From [Leptolyngbya] sp. PCC 7376 (GTDB taxonomy: Bacteria; Cyanobacteriota; Cyanobacteriia; Cyanobacteriales; MRBY01), in the NCBI RefSeq assembly GCF_000316605.1, contig NC_019683.1:3518036-3582035 (forward strand): 64,000 bases of DNA, in the 5' to 3' direction. Made by a program: the position numbers and the translations under genes. Shown here one piece after another: positions 48,052 through 58,152 of the stretch. A model generated the notes under the pieces. It did no database searches, had not been told where the DNA came from, and saw only the letters and a list, made by a program, of their open reading frames with translations. The stretch's first letter is position 1; every line of letters begins with the position of its first letter.

Positions 48052-49530
48052 ATGATCCCATCTCCAGTCGTTCGTTTTCCAAATCTTCCATCACTGCCAT
48101 CTTCCTGGCGCAATCGTTCTCGTTCGTTACGTTTTCTTTGTTTATTTTGTTTGCTGCCAATTTTGTGGGCTGGCACAGCGATCGCCCAAGATGCAGTCAG
48201 TGAAATACCGTTCGAAGTTCAAGTTGTTTTAGACACCCTATGGGTGATTCTTGCAGCGATTTTGGTTTTCTTCATGAACGCCGGTTTTGCAATGGTGGAA
48301 AGTGGTTTTTGCCGCGCAAAAAATACCGTTAATATTTTGGCGAAAAACCTTATTGTCTTTGCCATTTCGAGTTTTGCATTCTGGGCGATTGGCTTTGGGC
48401 TAATGTTTGGGGATGGTAATGGTTTCCTCGGACTAAATGGTTTTTTCCTAGGCGGTGCGGATAATAGCCCGATGACTGGGGAAATGTATAGCGGTGTTTT
48501 CCAATCTTTGAGTTGGGCGAGCGTCCCTCTCTACGCCAAATTTTTCTTCCAACTAGCATTCGCTGGAACTGCTGCAACGATTGTGTCTGGTGCAGTAGCG
48601 GAGCGTATTAAGTTTCCGGCATTCGTAAGTTTTAGTTTGGTACTTGTGGCTCTGCCATACAGCATCACAGGTCATTGGATTTGGGGGGGTGGCTGGTTAG
48701 AAGGATTTGGGTTTTATGATTTTGCCGGTGGGACAGCTGTTCATATGGTTGGCGGTTGGGCTGCGCTCACAGGGGCAATTCTTTTGGGGCCTCGGATCGA
48801 AAAATATAATGGCGATCGCATCAATGCCATTCCCGGTCATAACATGAGTACTGCAACCCTCGGTATTTTGATTTTGTGGCTGGGATGGTTTGGGTTTAAT
48901 CCGGGTTCAACCATGAGTGCAGACCCAGAGGCTATCAGTCATATTCTTGTCGTCACCAATATGTCTGCAGCAGCAGGAGCATTAGCAGCAGCTATTACAT
49001 CCTCGGTTCTCTTTACTAAGCCTGACCTTTCCATGATTGGCAACGGTGTATTAGCTGGGCTGGTCTCCATTACGGCAGGTTGTGCATTTGTTAGTATTCC
49101 TTTTGCGATTGTGATTGGGGCGATCGGCGGCACAGTTGTCGTAAATTCAGTCCTTCTCCTAGAAAGAGTCCGAGTTGATGATCCTGTGGGTGCAATTTCT
49201 GTGCACTTAGTGTGTGGTATCTGGGGCACAATCGCAGTGGGTTTATTTAGTGTTGGCGACGGCATTTATGACTGGTATACAGCAACGAGCGGGCCAGCAA
49301 AAGGCTTACTCCTCGGCGGTGGCATGGGGCAAGTACTAATTCAATTATTAGGTGTGGTTTCTGTCAGTCTCTTTGTTGGAGTTTTCAGCCTAGTGATCTG
49401 GTTACTCCTCGCTTTCACTGTGGATTTGCGCGTATCGGAAGCGGAAGAAGTGGAAGGTTTAGATATCGGTGAGCACGGTATGGAAGCCTACAATGATTTC
49501 TTTAGAGATCTCGAAAAAGATTTTGAATAA
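48052..49530 (+). CDS. amt: Ammonium transporter
   Basis: About 492 residues from the ATG at 48052; a TTG 45 bases upstream is also in frame. A signal-like first segment (LCLFCLLPILWAGTAIAQ) is followed by 11 membrane helices of the Amt family. Marks are NAGFAMVESGFCRAKN, the pore region WIWGGGWLEGFGFYDFAGG with TAVHMVGGWAAL, and LGILILWLGWFGFNPGS. It takes ammonium into the cell when nitrogen is scarce. No glnB or glnK gene is adjacent. Confidence 0.93.
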   Translation: MIPSPVVRFPNLPSLPSSWRNRSRSLRFLCLFCLLPILWAGTAIAQDAVSEIPFEVQVVLDTLWVILAAILVFFMNAGFAMVESGFCRAKNTVNILAKNLIVFAISSFAFWAIGFGLMFGDGNGFLGLNGFFLGGADNSPMTGEMYSGVFQSLSWASVPLYAKFFFQLAFAGTAATIVSGAVAERIKFPAFVSFSLVLVALPYSITGHWIWGGGWLEGFGFYDFAGGTAVHMVGGWAALTGAILLGPRIEKYNGDRINAIPGHNMSTATLGILILWLGWFGFNPGSTMSADPEAISHILVVTNMSAAAGALAAAITSSVLFTKPDLSMIGNGVLAGLVSITAGCAFVSIPFAIVIGAIGGTVVVNSVLLLERVRVDDPVGAISVHLVCGIWGTIAVGLFSVGDGIYDWYTATSGPAKGLLLGGGMGQVLIQLLGVVSVSLFVGVFSLVIWLLLAFTVDLRVSEAEEVEGLDIGEHGMEAYNDFFRDLEKDFE

Positions 49531-49550
49531 ATCATTCTTTTCTCTAATAG

Positions 49551-51308
49551 TTATTCGTTCATTTCTGTTTCTGAAAAATGACGTTGGATTAATGAGTCAA
49601 TTGTTGTTTTAAAGGCAGGGGCATCGACTGTACTAAATATCGTTGCGTCAAAATCAACTTGACGCAGGCGATCGCCTACAGCTTGTCGATACTCTTCATC
49701 CAAAATCAATTTGAGAGCAGTCTGAATATAGTCTTGCTCGGTTGTGGCGATTAAGTCCATTAAGCCAACTTGTCGGAGAATATGAGCGCCAATGCGGTTG
49801 TACCAGCGATCGCCTTCAAAAACGACCGTTGGCTTATGGAGATAAAGACTATCGACGACCGAATTGCAGCCTCCGAAATGAAATGAATCGAGGGCTATAT
49901 CTCCCGCTTCCATCAGTTTCATATAGTCTTGATAGGCGATCGCCGGAACGAGTTCAAAATATTCACGCGGCAGAATAGTTTCAATATCTTGGGCAAATGC
50001 GAGATAGCTATTTTGGCGTAACGAAGACCCACAGAAAAATCGAAATAATGGCGGCTGCACAGCTTTTTCTGTGATCCGTTTTAAAGCATTAAGCAGCGGC
50101 ACATTAATCTTTTGGGCTGACCAAGGACAATTAATTACCACTCTAAAATTTACTGGCGATCGCCCTAAGCGTTCATAATTGGGTTGATTATGAATTACCC
50201 CAGCACCAGGTAATAACTTGAGTTTTTCAGAATAAAATTGCTCAGCTCCTTCGGGAATTTCGACGGATTGACCACTGAAAAAATAGTCGATTTTTGAGCC
50301 ATAGGTACTGACTGAATGTCCCATGCCACAGCATTGAATGGGTGCAAGGCGCATATTTGCCAATACAATACTTTCTGCACTCATCCCCACATCAGCAAAA
50401 TAAACGAGAGAAAATTGATTCTCTCGTAGTGCATCAAGATTTAATGAACCATCTTTCGACTCTAAATAAATAACCTTTTTAAATAATTTCGTATCCACAA
50501 GGGAATAATCATTCCCAAAATTAATTAGCGTTAACTCATAGTCATTTTTAAGAGCAGCAATATATTGGGACAATGTCCGATAAACAGAATGCTGCGGATA
50601 CCAGAAGCCACTGACAATTGCGATTTTTTTAGGATCAGGTTGATTCTGAATTGTTATCTGAGCTGCCTGATTTTGTTGTAGCGAGAAATTGATTTTATAT
50701 TTCAGGATGCGATCAAGCTTTGGGTCAATATAAGTCGATCCAAAATATAGATCAGGATGATTATAAAAATGCGTTAAGTGGGGATGATCATAGGCACAGT
50801 GAAACTTGATTCTCTCTGCAACTTTTTCATCTGCAAGCCCTGTTAAATAATGACTAAATGTATTGCTATACCAATAACAGGCGAGGTCTGAATTAGACGT
50901 GAAAATTTTATTATAGTCAACGTAAATCTCATTTCGGGGTGAATATAGAGTCAGGATTTTGTTGAGATTATCGGTTTGGGAGAGGAGAATTTTTAAATAG
51001 GTATCTGTATTCTGAAAGCTTGTGATCGCAGCGAGATTAGCAATAATACGATTACAACGAATAAAGGAACGCGAATATTGCTCAGGTAAGACAAATTCAC
51101 GTTGAGTAAACAGATAAAAAAAGTTATTTAAAAATTGCTCTAAATATACTTTTAAAGCTGTGGGGAGCTGGGTATAAACACGCTGTTCAAAGTAACTAAG
51201 AATGTTGAGGTATTGTGTGGCGATCGCCTCAATATCTTTTACTAAAAAAAGTTGTAAGATTTCGGAAGGATTAAAGTCTGGAATATTGGGCTTCTGAAGA
51301 GTCGACAT
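49551..51308 (-). CDS. SPINDLY/OGT-type glycosyltransferase-like protein
   Basis: 585 residues. The C-terminal half resembles the catalytic region of O-GlcNAc transferase-like (GT41) proteins: KIAIVSGFWYPQHSVYRT, VYFADVGMSAESIVLANMRL, APIQCCGMGHSVSTYGS, then LDSFHFGGCNSVVDSLYL and HKPTVVFEGDRWYNRIG. The N-terminal half is helical and lacks obvious TPR repeats. The acceptor is unknown; surface polysaccharide or protein glycosylation are both possible. It follows an ABC permease gene by 9 bp. Confidence 0.75.
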   Translation of the reverse strand: MSTLQKPNIPDFNPSEILQLFLVKDIEAIATQYLNILSYFEQRVYTQLPTALKVYLEQFLNNFFYLFTQREFVLPEQYSRSFIRCNRIIANLAAITSFQNTDTYLKILLSQTDNLNKILTLYSPRNEIYVDYNKIFTSNSDLACYWYSNTFSHYLTGLADEKVAERIKFHCAYDHPHLTHFYNHPDLYFGSTYIDPKLDRILKYKINFSLQQNQAAQITIQNQPDPKKIAIVSGFWYPQHSVYRTLSQYIAALKNDYELTLINFGNDYSLVDTKLFKKVIYLESKDGSLNLDALRENQFSLVYFADVGMSAESIVLANMRLAPIQCCGMGHSVSTYGSKIDYFFSGQSVEIPEGAEQFYSEKLKLLPGAGVIHNQPNYERLGRSPVNFRVVINCPWSAQKINVPLLNALKRITEKAVQPPLFRFFCGSSLRQNSYLAFAQDIETILPREYFELVPAIAYQDYMKLMEAGDIALDSFHFGGCNSVVDSLYLHKPTVVFEGDRWYNRIGAHILRQVGLMDLIATTEQDYIQTALKLILDEEYRQAVGDRLRQVDFDATIFSTVDAPAFKTTIDSLIQRHFSETEMNE

Positions 51309-51317
51309 AGTGCCATA

Positions 51318-52166
51318 TTAGTCACGGCTGGTGGGATTGAGCCATTCGTTTAACCCTTCACCCATCAATGATAATCCCATTACCATCATTGTCATGGTTA
51401 ATCCGGGGAAAAGGGCTGTCCACCAAATTCCGGTCGGTAAAGCATCGAGGGCCAAACGTAAATCATGTCCCCATTCTGGTGTGCCATCGGGCAAACCTAA
51501 GCCTAAAAATCCCAGACCACCTAAAATCAAAATTGCATCTGCAGAGTTAAGCGTAAAAAGGACTGGGACACTCTGAATTACATTCCGGAAAAGATACTTT
51601 GAAAGTATACGACTGGGAGTTGCACCCATTGCCTGGGCAGCTTCGATAAAGAGTTCTGTTTTGGCGCTAGTGGTGCGATTTCTAACGATCCGAAAATATT
51701 GGGGCACATAGGAAATACTTAGGGCGATCGCCGCATTAAAAACCCCTTTTCCCACGACAAAAGCCAGCGTTACGGAGAGTAATAGGCCGGGTAATGTGTA
51801 AATCGTATCCATGAGGAAGAGCAAAGCGCGATCTACTTTACCGCCGAAATAGCCACTCACCATTCCCAAAGGCACACCGATGATGAGACTAATACTAGTG
51901 GCGAGCAGGACAACTTTTAAAGCAGCCTGGGTACCAAATAAAGTCCGAGATAAAACATCATAGCCTTGGCGACTCGTGCCAAACCAATGCTCCCAACTCG
52001 GTGGTTCATGGATGGGGAAACTGAGGGAATCGAGGGGATCTTTTAGCCAACCGATATTTTCGAGGAGAGGTGCACCGATGGCGATCGCCACAAATAAACC
52101 TGTGATGCCCACCCCAAAAAACGTTAACCAACGCGATAAATTTGCCTCAGGATTTCCCCCCGCCAT
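51318..52166 (-). CDS. ABC transporter permease, DppC/OppC type
   Basis: A 282-residue inner-membrane subunit with about six helices and the permease signature EAAQAMGATPSRILSKYLF. N-terminal segments HEPPSWEHWFGTSRQGYDVLSR and LLLATSISLIIGVPLGM are those of peptide/nickel-type importers. The ATPase, the second permease and the binding protein are not adjacent, which is common in cyanobacteria with scattered dpp genes. The substrate is unknown. Confidence 0.9.
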   Translation of the reverse strand: MAGGNPEANLSRWLTFFGVGITGLFVAIAIGAPLLENIGWLKDPLDSLSFPIHEPPSWEHWFGTSRQGYDVLSRTLFGTQAALKVVLLATSISLIIGVPLGMVSGYFGGKVDRALLFLMDTIYTLPGLLLSVTLAFVVGKGVFNAAIALSISYVPQYFRIVRNRTTSAKTELFIEAAQAMGATPSRILSKYLFRNVIQSVPVLFTLNSADAILILGGLGFLGLGLPDGTPEWGHDLRLALDALPTGIWWTALFPGLTMTMMVMGLSLMGEGLNEWLNPTSRD

Positions 52167-52234
52167 AGCTGTCTAATCCGAACTTGAAATGTGACGTAGT
52201 CAGTATAGCGGTTGATGCCGTGCCCCGATGATCT

Positions 52235-52579
52235 TTACCAAATATCTAAACCAATCAATAAACTCTCACGATCAGACAAGTCCCCAATAAGTTTGCGCAG
52301 TGGTGGAGGTAATTTTTTAATTAAAGTGGGGGTTGCAACAATATGATCAGACTCTGCGAGATCGGGATGTTCATAAATATCGATAACACGAATCTCATGG
52401 CGACCCACTAGATATTCATTGCAGATACCTTTGAGTTGCTTAATTGCCGAGCGAGAGTTGCTTGTCCTTCCAGCAACATAGAGATACAACACATAAAAAT
52501 CCTTTTCATGATGCTCTGATTGCTGAGTAATCCAGTTTGCAGGGGATGAAGGGTGCTTCTTGGAAAAATCAGAAGACAT
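52235..52579 (-). CDS. KaiB-family protein
   Basis: A 114-residue thioredoxin-like fold-switch protein. The KaiB core is clear: [60 protein letters not shown] and [12 protein letters not shown]. It has an N-terminal extension of about 30 residues and stops right after LDIW, so it lacks the acidic tail of the clock KaiB. There is no kaiA or kaiC nearby. It is therefore probably a KaiB paralogue (KaiB2/KaiB3-like) rather than the central clock protein. It starts 17 bp after the cysteine desulfurase gene. Confidence 0.88.
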   Translation of the reverse strand: MSSDFSKKHPSSPANWITQQSEHHEKDFYVLYLYVAGRTSNSRSAIKQLKGICNEYLVGRHEIRVIDIYEHPDLAESDHIVATPTLIKKLPPPLRKLIGDLSDRESLLIGLDIW

Positions 52580-52596
52580 AGAGTTTGGTAGAGACG

Positions 52597-53763
52597 TTAG
52601 GTGGGGAGAAGGTTCGCTGCCTGTTGTCTGAGAATTTGCTTAAGGGCGATCGCCGTCCATTCTATATCCTCTTTTTGAGTTTGGGCACCGCAGGACAAAC
52701 GAATTCCGGAGAGGGAGGCCGCGTCAGAATAGTCCATTGCCTTCAGAATTGCGCTAGGACTGAGGGTGCCACTATGGCAAGCTGAACCCGCACTAATGCC
52801 TATTCCCGCGAGGTTGAGCTGGCGTACAAGACTTTTGCCTGTAAGGCCTCGCAAGGGTGAATCATCACGAATCACAAAACTAATATGATGTGGCAAACGA
52901 TGGTTGCGATCGCCTGTGGGTTGCAGATGTTTACAATCAGCTAATAGCTCAAAACATAAATCCCGCAATTGCTGTAATCGTATTGATTCTGTGACAAGAT
53001 TTTCCGTTGCTAACTCTGCGGCTACTCCAAATGCAGCAATGCCCGGAACACCCTGAGTACCTGAACGCAATGTGTTTTCCTGACCACCGCCGAATAGTTG
53101 AGGCTGAAGCTGGACGCCATCGCGGATATAGAGTGCCCCAGTTCCCTGTAAACCATAAATTTTATGACTAGACAGGGAGAGTAAATCAACGGGCAACGTT
53201 TCCACATCAATTGCCACACGACCCGCAACTTGCACTGCATCAGTATGAAACAGCACATCATGTTTGTGGGCGATCGCCCCTAGCTCTTCAATAGGTTGCA
53301 ATGTTCCCACTTCACTTTGACCATAAATAATCGAAGCCAAAATGGTATTTGGTTGAATTGCTCGTTCAAACTCTTCTGGATTTACCCGACCAAAATGATC
53401 AACAGGTAAACGTGTGATTTGCCAACCTTGCGTTTCGAGATAATCCGCAGCCTTGGCGATCGCCGGATGTTCCACACTCGAAATAATCAAATGCTGAGGT
53501 GTTTTAAATTGACTAGTAATGCCAAAAATTGCCAAATTATCTGCTTCCGTGCCGCCAGCAGTAAATATGATGTTGTCAGGATTTGTTCCTCCCACTAGAC
53601 CTGCCACTTGCATCCGTGCCATCTCAATCAAAGTGGCTGCTCGATTTCCCCAACTATGCAGACTCGATGGATTGCCCCAGTCCGCTGTGCAAACTTCTTG
53701 AACCTTCTCCAGCACCAACGGATGAGGCGGTGTTGTCGCACTGTAGTCAAGGTAAATTTGCAT
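52597..53763 (-). CDS. Cysteine desulfurase (NifS/IscS-like)
   Basis: A 388-residue PLP enzyme taking sulfur from cysteine for Fe-S clusters and thiolation. Marks: [19 protein letters not shown], the HTDAVQVAG box, the PLP lysine in [16 protein letters not shown], and the active-site Cys in [12 protein letters not shown]. The reading [11 protein letters not shown] near the N-terminus is usual for the group. Several such enzymes exist per cyanobacterium, so a precise symbol is not given. KaiB, an ABC permease and a glycosyltransferase follow closely on the same strand. Confidence 0.92.
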   Translation of the reverse strand: MQIYLDYSATTPPHPLVLEKVQEVCTADWGNPSSLHSWGNRAATLIEMARMQVAGLVGGTNPDNIIFTAGGTEADNLAIFGITSQFKTPQHLIISSVEHPAIAKAADYLETQGWQITRLPVDHFGRVNPEEFERAIQPNTILASIIYGQSEVGTLQPIEELGAIAHKHDVLFHTDAVQVAGRVAIDVETLPVDLLSLSSHKIYGLQGTGALYIRDGVQLQPQLFGGGQENTLRSGTQGVPGIAAFGVAAELATENLVTESIRLQQLRDLCFELLADCKHLQPTGDRNHRLPHHISFVIRDDSPLRGLTGKSLVRQLNLAGIGISAGSACHSGTLSPSAILKAMDYSDAASLSGIRLSCGAQTQKEDIEWTAIALKQILRQQAANLLPT

Positions 53764-53937
53764 GGCACTATCAAAAATTTTCTATGTCTAATGTAGCGAT
53801 TTTGAAGGAAAGTTCAGATACGCTTTGGCGCGCATGAGTGGAATATCGAAAATTATCCACTAAATTTTAAAGACTTGTCAGGATTAATCGCTTTAACCCA
53901 ACAAGCCTCTATCAAATCATTTTGTCAACGACGTAGA

Positions 53938-55341
53938 TTAAACTAACTCTCTCACATCACTGACTTCGCCTTTAATCGCTGCAGCGACAACCATTGCAGG
54001 GCTCATCAGTAACGTACGACCAGTGGACGATCCTTGACGACCTTTAAAATTACGGTTGGAAGATGATGCACTAATTTGATCCCCCTTCAATTTATCGGGG
54101 TTCATCGCAAGGCACATCGAACAACCTGGCTCACGCCATTCAAAGCCTGCTTCAGTAAAAATTTTATCGAGACCTTCAGCTTCGGCCGCAACCTTAACAC
54201 GTTCAGAACCCGGCACCACAAAGGCTTTAACACCACTTGCCACATGATGACCTTGAGCATATTTTGCCGCTTCTTGAAGATCGCTTAAACGACCGTTGGT
54301 GCAGCTCCCGATAAAGCAGACATTAATTTTGGTGCCTTGGAGAGGTTGACCCGGTTCGAGCTGCATATATTTGTAAGCTTCAAGGGCAAGGGCTTGTTCA
54401 TCAGCGGGCATACTGTCGGTTGTTGGCACAGGTTCATCAACACCAATACCCTGGCCGGGGGTAATCCCCCAAGTCACAGTGGGTGCAATGTCAGCCGCAT
54501 CAAAAGTGACCACGTCATCATACTCAGCATCAGTATCACTGCGGAGACTATCCCACCAGGCGATCGCCTTATCCCAGTCCCCATCCTTAGGCGCAAAATC
54601 ACGACCTTTGAGGTAATCATAGGTAATCTGATCAGGATTGACATAGCCGCAGCGCGCACCACCTTCAATCGCCATATTGCAGACTGTCATGCGCTCTTCC
54701 ATCGACATTTTTTCAAAAGTGCTGCCAGCATATTCGTAGGCATAACCCACACCGCCTTTCACACCCAATGTACGGATGATATGTAAAACCACATCTTTGG
54801 CATAAACACCAGGCTGAAGATCGCCATTCACTTCAATTTTACGAACTTTCAGTTTCGCCAACGCAAGGGTTTGAGAGGCTAAGACATCCCGTACATTTGA
54901 TGTGCCAATACCAAAGGCGATCGCCCCGAATGCACCATGGGTAGATGTATGGGAATCGCCACAAGCAACGGTCATCCCCGGCTGTGTTAAACCCTGTTCC
55001 GGCGCAATCACATGGACAATCCCTTGGCTACCAGAACCGACGTTATAGAAACGAATATTATTTTCTTTTGTATTCTGTTCGAGCTCTTGCATCATCGCTT
55101 CAGCGAGGGGATCCGCAAAAGGACGCGCTTGATCTTCTGTGGGGACAATGTGATCCACCGTTGCCACTGTCCGCTCGGGATACATCACTTTCAGACCGCG
55201 CTCTCTCAGCATGGCAAAGGCTTGGGGGCTGGTTACTTCATGGATCAGATGTAGCCCAATAAACAGTTGAGTTTGACCAGATGGCAAAACTTTAACTGTG
55301 TGCAAATCCCAAACTTTATCGAAGAGAGTGCCCTTGCTCAT
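53938..55341 (-). CDS. leuC: 3-isopropylmalate dehydratase large subunit
   Basis: A 467-residue aconitase-family enzyme of leucine synthesis, isomerising 2- to 3-isopropylmalate with LeuD. Marks: [33 protein letters not shown], and the Cys ligands of the 4Fe-4S cluster in GSCTNGR and GCSMCLAMN. leuD is not adjacent. The neighbouring regulator gene upstream runs in the same direction. Confidence 0.96.
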   Translation of the reverse strand: MSKGTLFDKVWDLHTVKVLPSGQTQLFIGLHLIHEVTSPQAFAMLRERGLKVMYPERTVATVDHIVPTEDQARPFADPLAEAMMQELEQNTKENNIRFYNVGSGSQGIVHVIAPEQGLTQPGMTVACGDSHTSTHGAFGAIAFGIGTSNVRDVLASQTLALAKLKVRKIEVNGDLQPGVYAKDVVLHIIRTLGVKGGVGYAYEYAGSTFEKMSMEERMTVCNMAIEGGARCGYVNPDQITYDYLKGRDFAPKDGDWDKAIAWWDSLRSDTDAEYDDVVTFDAADIAPTVTWGITPGQGIGVDEPVPTTDSMPADEQALALEAYKYMQLEPGQPLQGTKINVCFIGSCTNGRLSDLQEAAKYAQGHHVASGVKAFVVPGSERVKVAAEAEGLDKIFTEAGFEWREPGCSMCLAMNPDKLKGDQISASSSNRNFKGRQGSSTGRTLLMSPAMVVAAAIKGEVSDVRELV

Positions 55342-55392
55342 GTGACTGAATGACTGTAATTACTTAATTCACGGTCTTCAATGATACATCCT

Positions 55393-56547
55393 TTATTCCT
55401 CGTCGGAGTTGGTTGTGTGGTATGTGGGCAAGGTAATGGAAAAAGTTGTTCCTTCTTTCGGTTTAGATTTGAAAGAGATATCGCCTTGGTGGGCTTCAAT
55501 AATCAGTCGCGACAAATACAAACCAAGACCGCTACCGCCTTTGAAATGCTTACCCTGTCGGAATCGTTCAAAAACTTCTGCTTGGTCACTAATCGGGATG
55601 CCGGAGCCACTATCAGTCACGTTGACCAGAATGGTGTTTGTATCTTCACAACTCAAGTCAACTTTTACGAAGCCTTTTTTCGTAAATTTAATGGAGTTGC
55701 TTACCAAGTTTGTAATGACACGATGTAAAGCGAGGCGATCGCCCTCAATCCAGACGGTCTCCTCTGGTACCGACATATCAAGGGTAAGTTTTTTTTCAAG
55801 CGCTAGAGGATTGAGCTCTTGAATCACATTCTCGATTACTTTTTTGAGGTCAGTTTTGCTGAAATAAAATGTTTTCCGTTCTGATTCATAGCGATAAACC
55901 TCCAGGATATTATTGACCATTTCAAGAAGGTTGGCATTACTGTGGGACATGGTGTGCAGCACTTCCAGCATCGGCTCAGAGAGATCTCCGAACGCACCAT
56001 TGAGCATCAGATTTAACATCCGATCAGCGGCGATGAGTGGCGTTCTCATGTCATGGGTCAGGCGCGACGCAAAGTCCTCCCGTTGGCGGGCGATCGCATT
56101 GCGGTCATCCACTGTATGTTTCAGTCGCAAAAGAGAACGCACCCTGGCAACCAATTCATCAATCTCTACAGGCTTACGAATAAAATCATCAGCACCAATA
56201 TCGAGTCCTAAAGCAACACTTGGCTGGGCATGGGCTGTAATCAACAAGATCGGAATATAGGGTAATGATTCATTATTGCGAATACGGCGGGTCACCTCAA
56301 AGCCGTCAATATCCGGCATCATCACATCCAACAAAATTAGTTGGCAGGGTTCTTTTTCAATTAATTCAAGAGCTTCAGTCCCATTAGTGGCAGTAATCAA
56401 CTCTAATTCTTCATTTTCAAGAATACTCTGAATTAACAATAAGTTATCGGGGGAGTCATCTACTACCAATATGCGATCTGAAGTGCTTGCTGAAACCATA
56501 GACTCATGAAGAGAGAAAAGACGTAAATGCAACGATGATGCATTCAT
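55393..56547 (-). CDS. Response regulator-histidine kinase
   Basis: 384 residues, or 368 if the Met at residue 17 (56499) is the start. The receiver comes first: RILVVDDSPDNLLL, phosphoacceptor Asp in [22 protein letters not shown]. The kinase core follows with His in LTHDMRTPLIAADRML, NLVSNSIKFT, DSGSGIP and GGSGLGLYLS. No membrane segment is present. Similar REC-kinase proteins in cyanobacteria take signals from a separate sensor. Confidence 0.88.
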   Translation of the reverse strand: MNASSLHLRLFSLHESMVSASTSDRILVVDDSPDNLLLIQSILENEELELITATNGTEALELIEKEPCQLILLDVMMPDIDGFEVTRRIRNNESLPYIPILLITAHAQPSVALGLDIGADDFIRKPVEIDELVARVRSLLRLKHTVDDRNAIARQREDFASRLTHDMRTPLIAADRMLNLMLNGAFGDLSEPMLEVLHTMSHSNANLLEMVNNILEVYRYESERKTFYFSKTDLKKVIENVIQELNPLALEKKLTLDMSVPEETVWIEGDRLALHRVITNLVSNSIKFTKKGFVKVDLSCEDTNTILVNVTDSGSGIPISDQAEVFERFRQGKHFKGGSGLGLYLSRLIIEAHQGDISFKSKPKEGTTFSITLPTYHTTNSDEE

Positions 56548-56868
56548 TCAGTAAAAGAGATTTAGACCTATTTTTTAACCACCTTTGGGCATATATATAA
56601 TTAAGGAGATTAGCCACCAACAGAATAATAAGGTTGTGGGCAATATTCTCAAAAACAATGAAGCCTTTCAACAATGAAATTGCAACATTTTTTTGATAAT
56701 TATTAACGTTTATTCAGAGTTAAGTATCACTACTCATTAAATATTTTCTTTAGAATATTTTCAGGATCTATCAATAGAAATAGGGCGTAGACATTGATTC
56801 TGTATTGATCCTTGTTTCGACTCCAAATATTTGGGATAGCTGAGAAATCTTATTGTGTGTGTTTAAGA
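56548..56868. other. Gap between the WD40 and regulator genes
   Basis: 321 AT-rich bases with no ORF, terminator-like hairpin or repeat that I can see. It should contain the promoter of the kinase gene on the minus strand. Confidence 0.4.
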
Positions 56869-57762
56869 CTACGGTTTGTACTGCCAATATTTAATAGTGC
56901 GATCCCAGCTGGCACTTAAGAGGTCATAACTCTTCGGGAGAAAGGTGATTGACCAGACCCAACCCTGATGATCTTTTAAAGTGGCGATCGCCTTTCCTGT
57001 TTTTAGGTGCCAAATTTTGATTGTGTGATCTTGAGAGCCTGTCGCAAACAGCTTGCCATCATCACTAAAACAAACACTATTAACTGGTTGATCATGGGCC
57101 TGGAAACTTTGCTGAAGCTGCTGATCCGTCACCGACCAAAATTTCACCACGCCATCAGCGTCACCACTTGCCGCTAATTTTCCTGTGGGGTAAACCGCAG
57201 TAGTCAAGACTTCAGAGCGATGTCCCGTCAATACCTTTAGCAATTGATTTGTGAAAAGCGACCACAACCGTACCGTTTGATCTTTGCTGCCGCTCATCAA
57301 AATTTGCTGCTGTTTGCTGAGTGACAAACTGACAACCCAATGGTCATGGCCTTCTAGGGTCGCGAGCACCTCATGGCTGTTCGGTTGCCATAGCTTAATG
57401 GTCTTATCTTGAGCAGCACTGACCAACGTATGTTCGTTAAATAGCAGCGCCCGTACCCAATCTTTATGACCCATCAAACTAAATTGTTTTTTGCCGGTGA
57501 AGGGCTCCCAAATTTCAATGCTTGTGTCATTGCCTCCCGTTGCAATGGCGAGGCCATCTGGTTGAATGGCGACGCATCGTAACCAGGACTCATGGCCGCC
57601 AAAACTATGGATCGCTTTCGATTGATCTAGATACCAAACTTTTGCTGTTTTATCGCCACTAGCCGTCACAAAAAAGCGTTTATCTGGACTCACAGCGATC
57701 GCCCGAACCCAAGATTCATGTCCACAATAGGTCGTCGAGCAGTACCAAGCAGCAGTCATCAC
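56869..57762 (-). CDS. WD40-repeat protein
   Basis: A 297-residue protein made almost wholly of seven WD40 repeats. Each shows GH...W/V then D..I(K/R).W patterns, for example GHESWVRAIAVSPDKRFFV, SGDKTAKVWYLDQ, GSQDHTIKIWHL and SASWDRTIKYWQY at the end. That is one complete beta-propeller with no other domain and no signal peptide. It is probably a cytosolic scaffold. Partners are unknown. Confidence 0.88.
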   Translation of the reverse strand: MMTAAWYCSTTYCGHESWVRAIAVSPDKRFFVTASGDKTAKVWYLDQSKAIHSFGGHESWLRCVAIQPDGLAIATGGNDTSIEIWEPFTGKKQFSLMGHKDWVRALLFNEHTLVSAAQDKTIKLWQPNSHEVLATLEGHDHWVVSLSLSKQQQILMSGSKDQTVRLWSLFTNQLLKVLTGHRSEVLTTAVYPTGKLAASGDADGVVKFWSVTDQQLQQSFQAHDQPVNSVCFSDDGKLFATGSQDHTIKIWHLKTGKAIATLKDHQGWVWSITFLPKSYDLLSASWDRTIKYWQYKP

Positions 57763-58152
57763 AAAAATGCCTTAAGCCGAGAAGGAAAGATTAAGTAAAT
57801 AGAAAAGTTACACTATTTAATTCTGCACCCAAATTACCCACCCTGAAAAAAATCACATTGAAATTCATTAAATTGCTCAATTCACTAAGGAATAAAGTAT
57901 TGGCCAGCAGAAGTAATTTGGTACGATTAGGATTGATAAAGAATCAAAATAAATATTTTTCTTGACATCAAGATAATTCATTATTGCTTTAATAGTGCAT
58001 TGATTTTTATGAAAATAAGCAAGTATTAAACTGACTCAGCAATAATTTACACTCACATTAAAAACGATAAAAAATCGTCTTTTTTTACCCCGTAAAATAG
58101 CGGCGGTGTGTAGTTCAAGAATTCTTTGGACAATACAATTCAAGGTTAGTTA
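57763..58152. other. Gap upstream of the GGDEF-EAL gene
   Basis: 390 AT-rich bases between divergent genes. No ORF, hairpin or known site was recognised. It carries the promoters of the WD40 and GGDEF-EAL genes. Confidence 0.4.
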
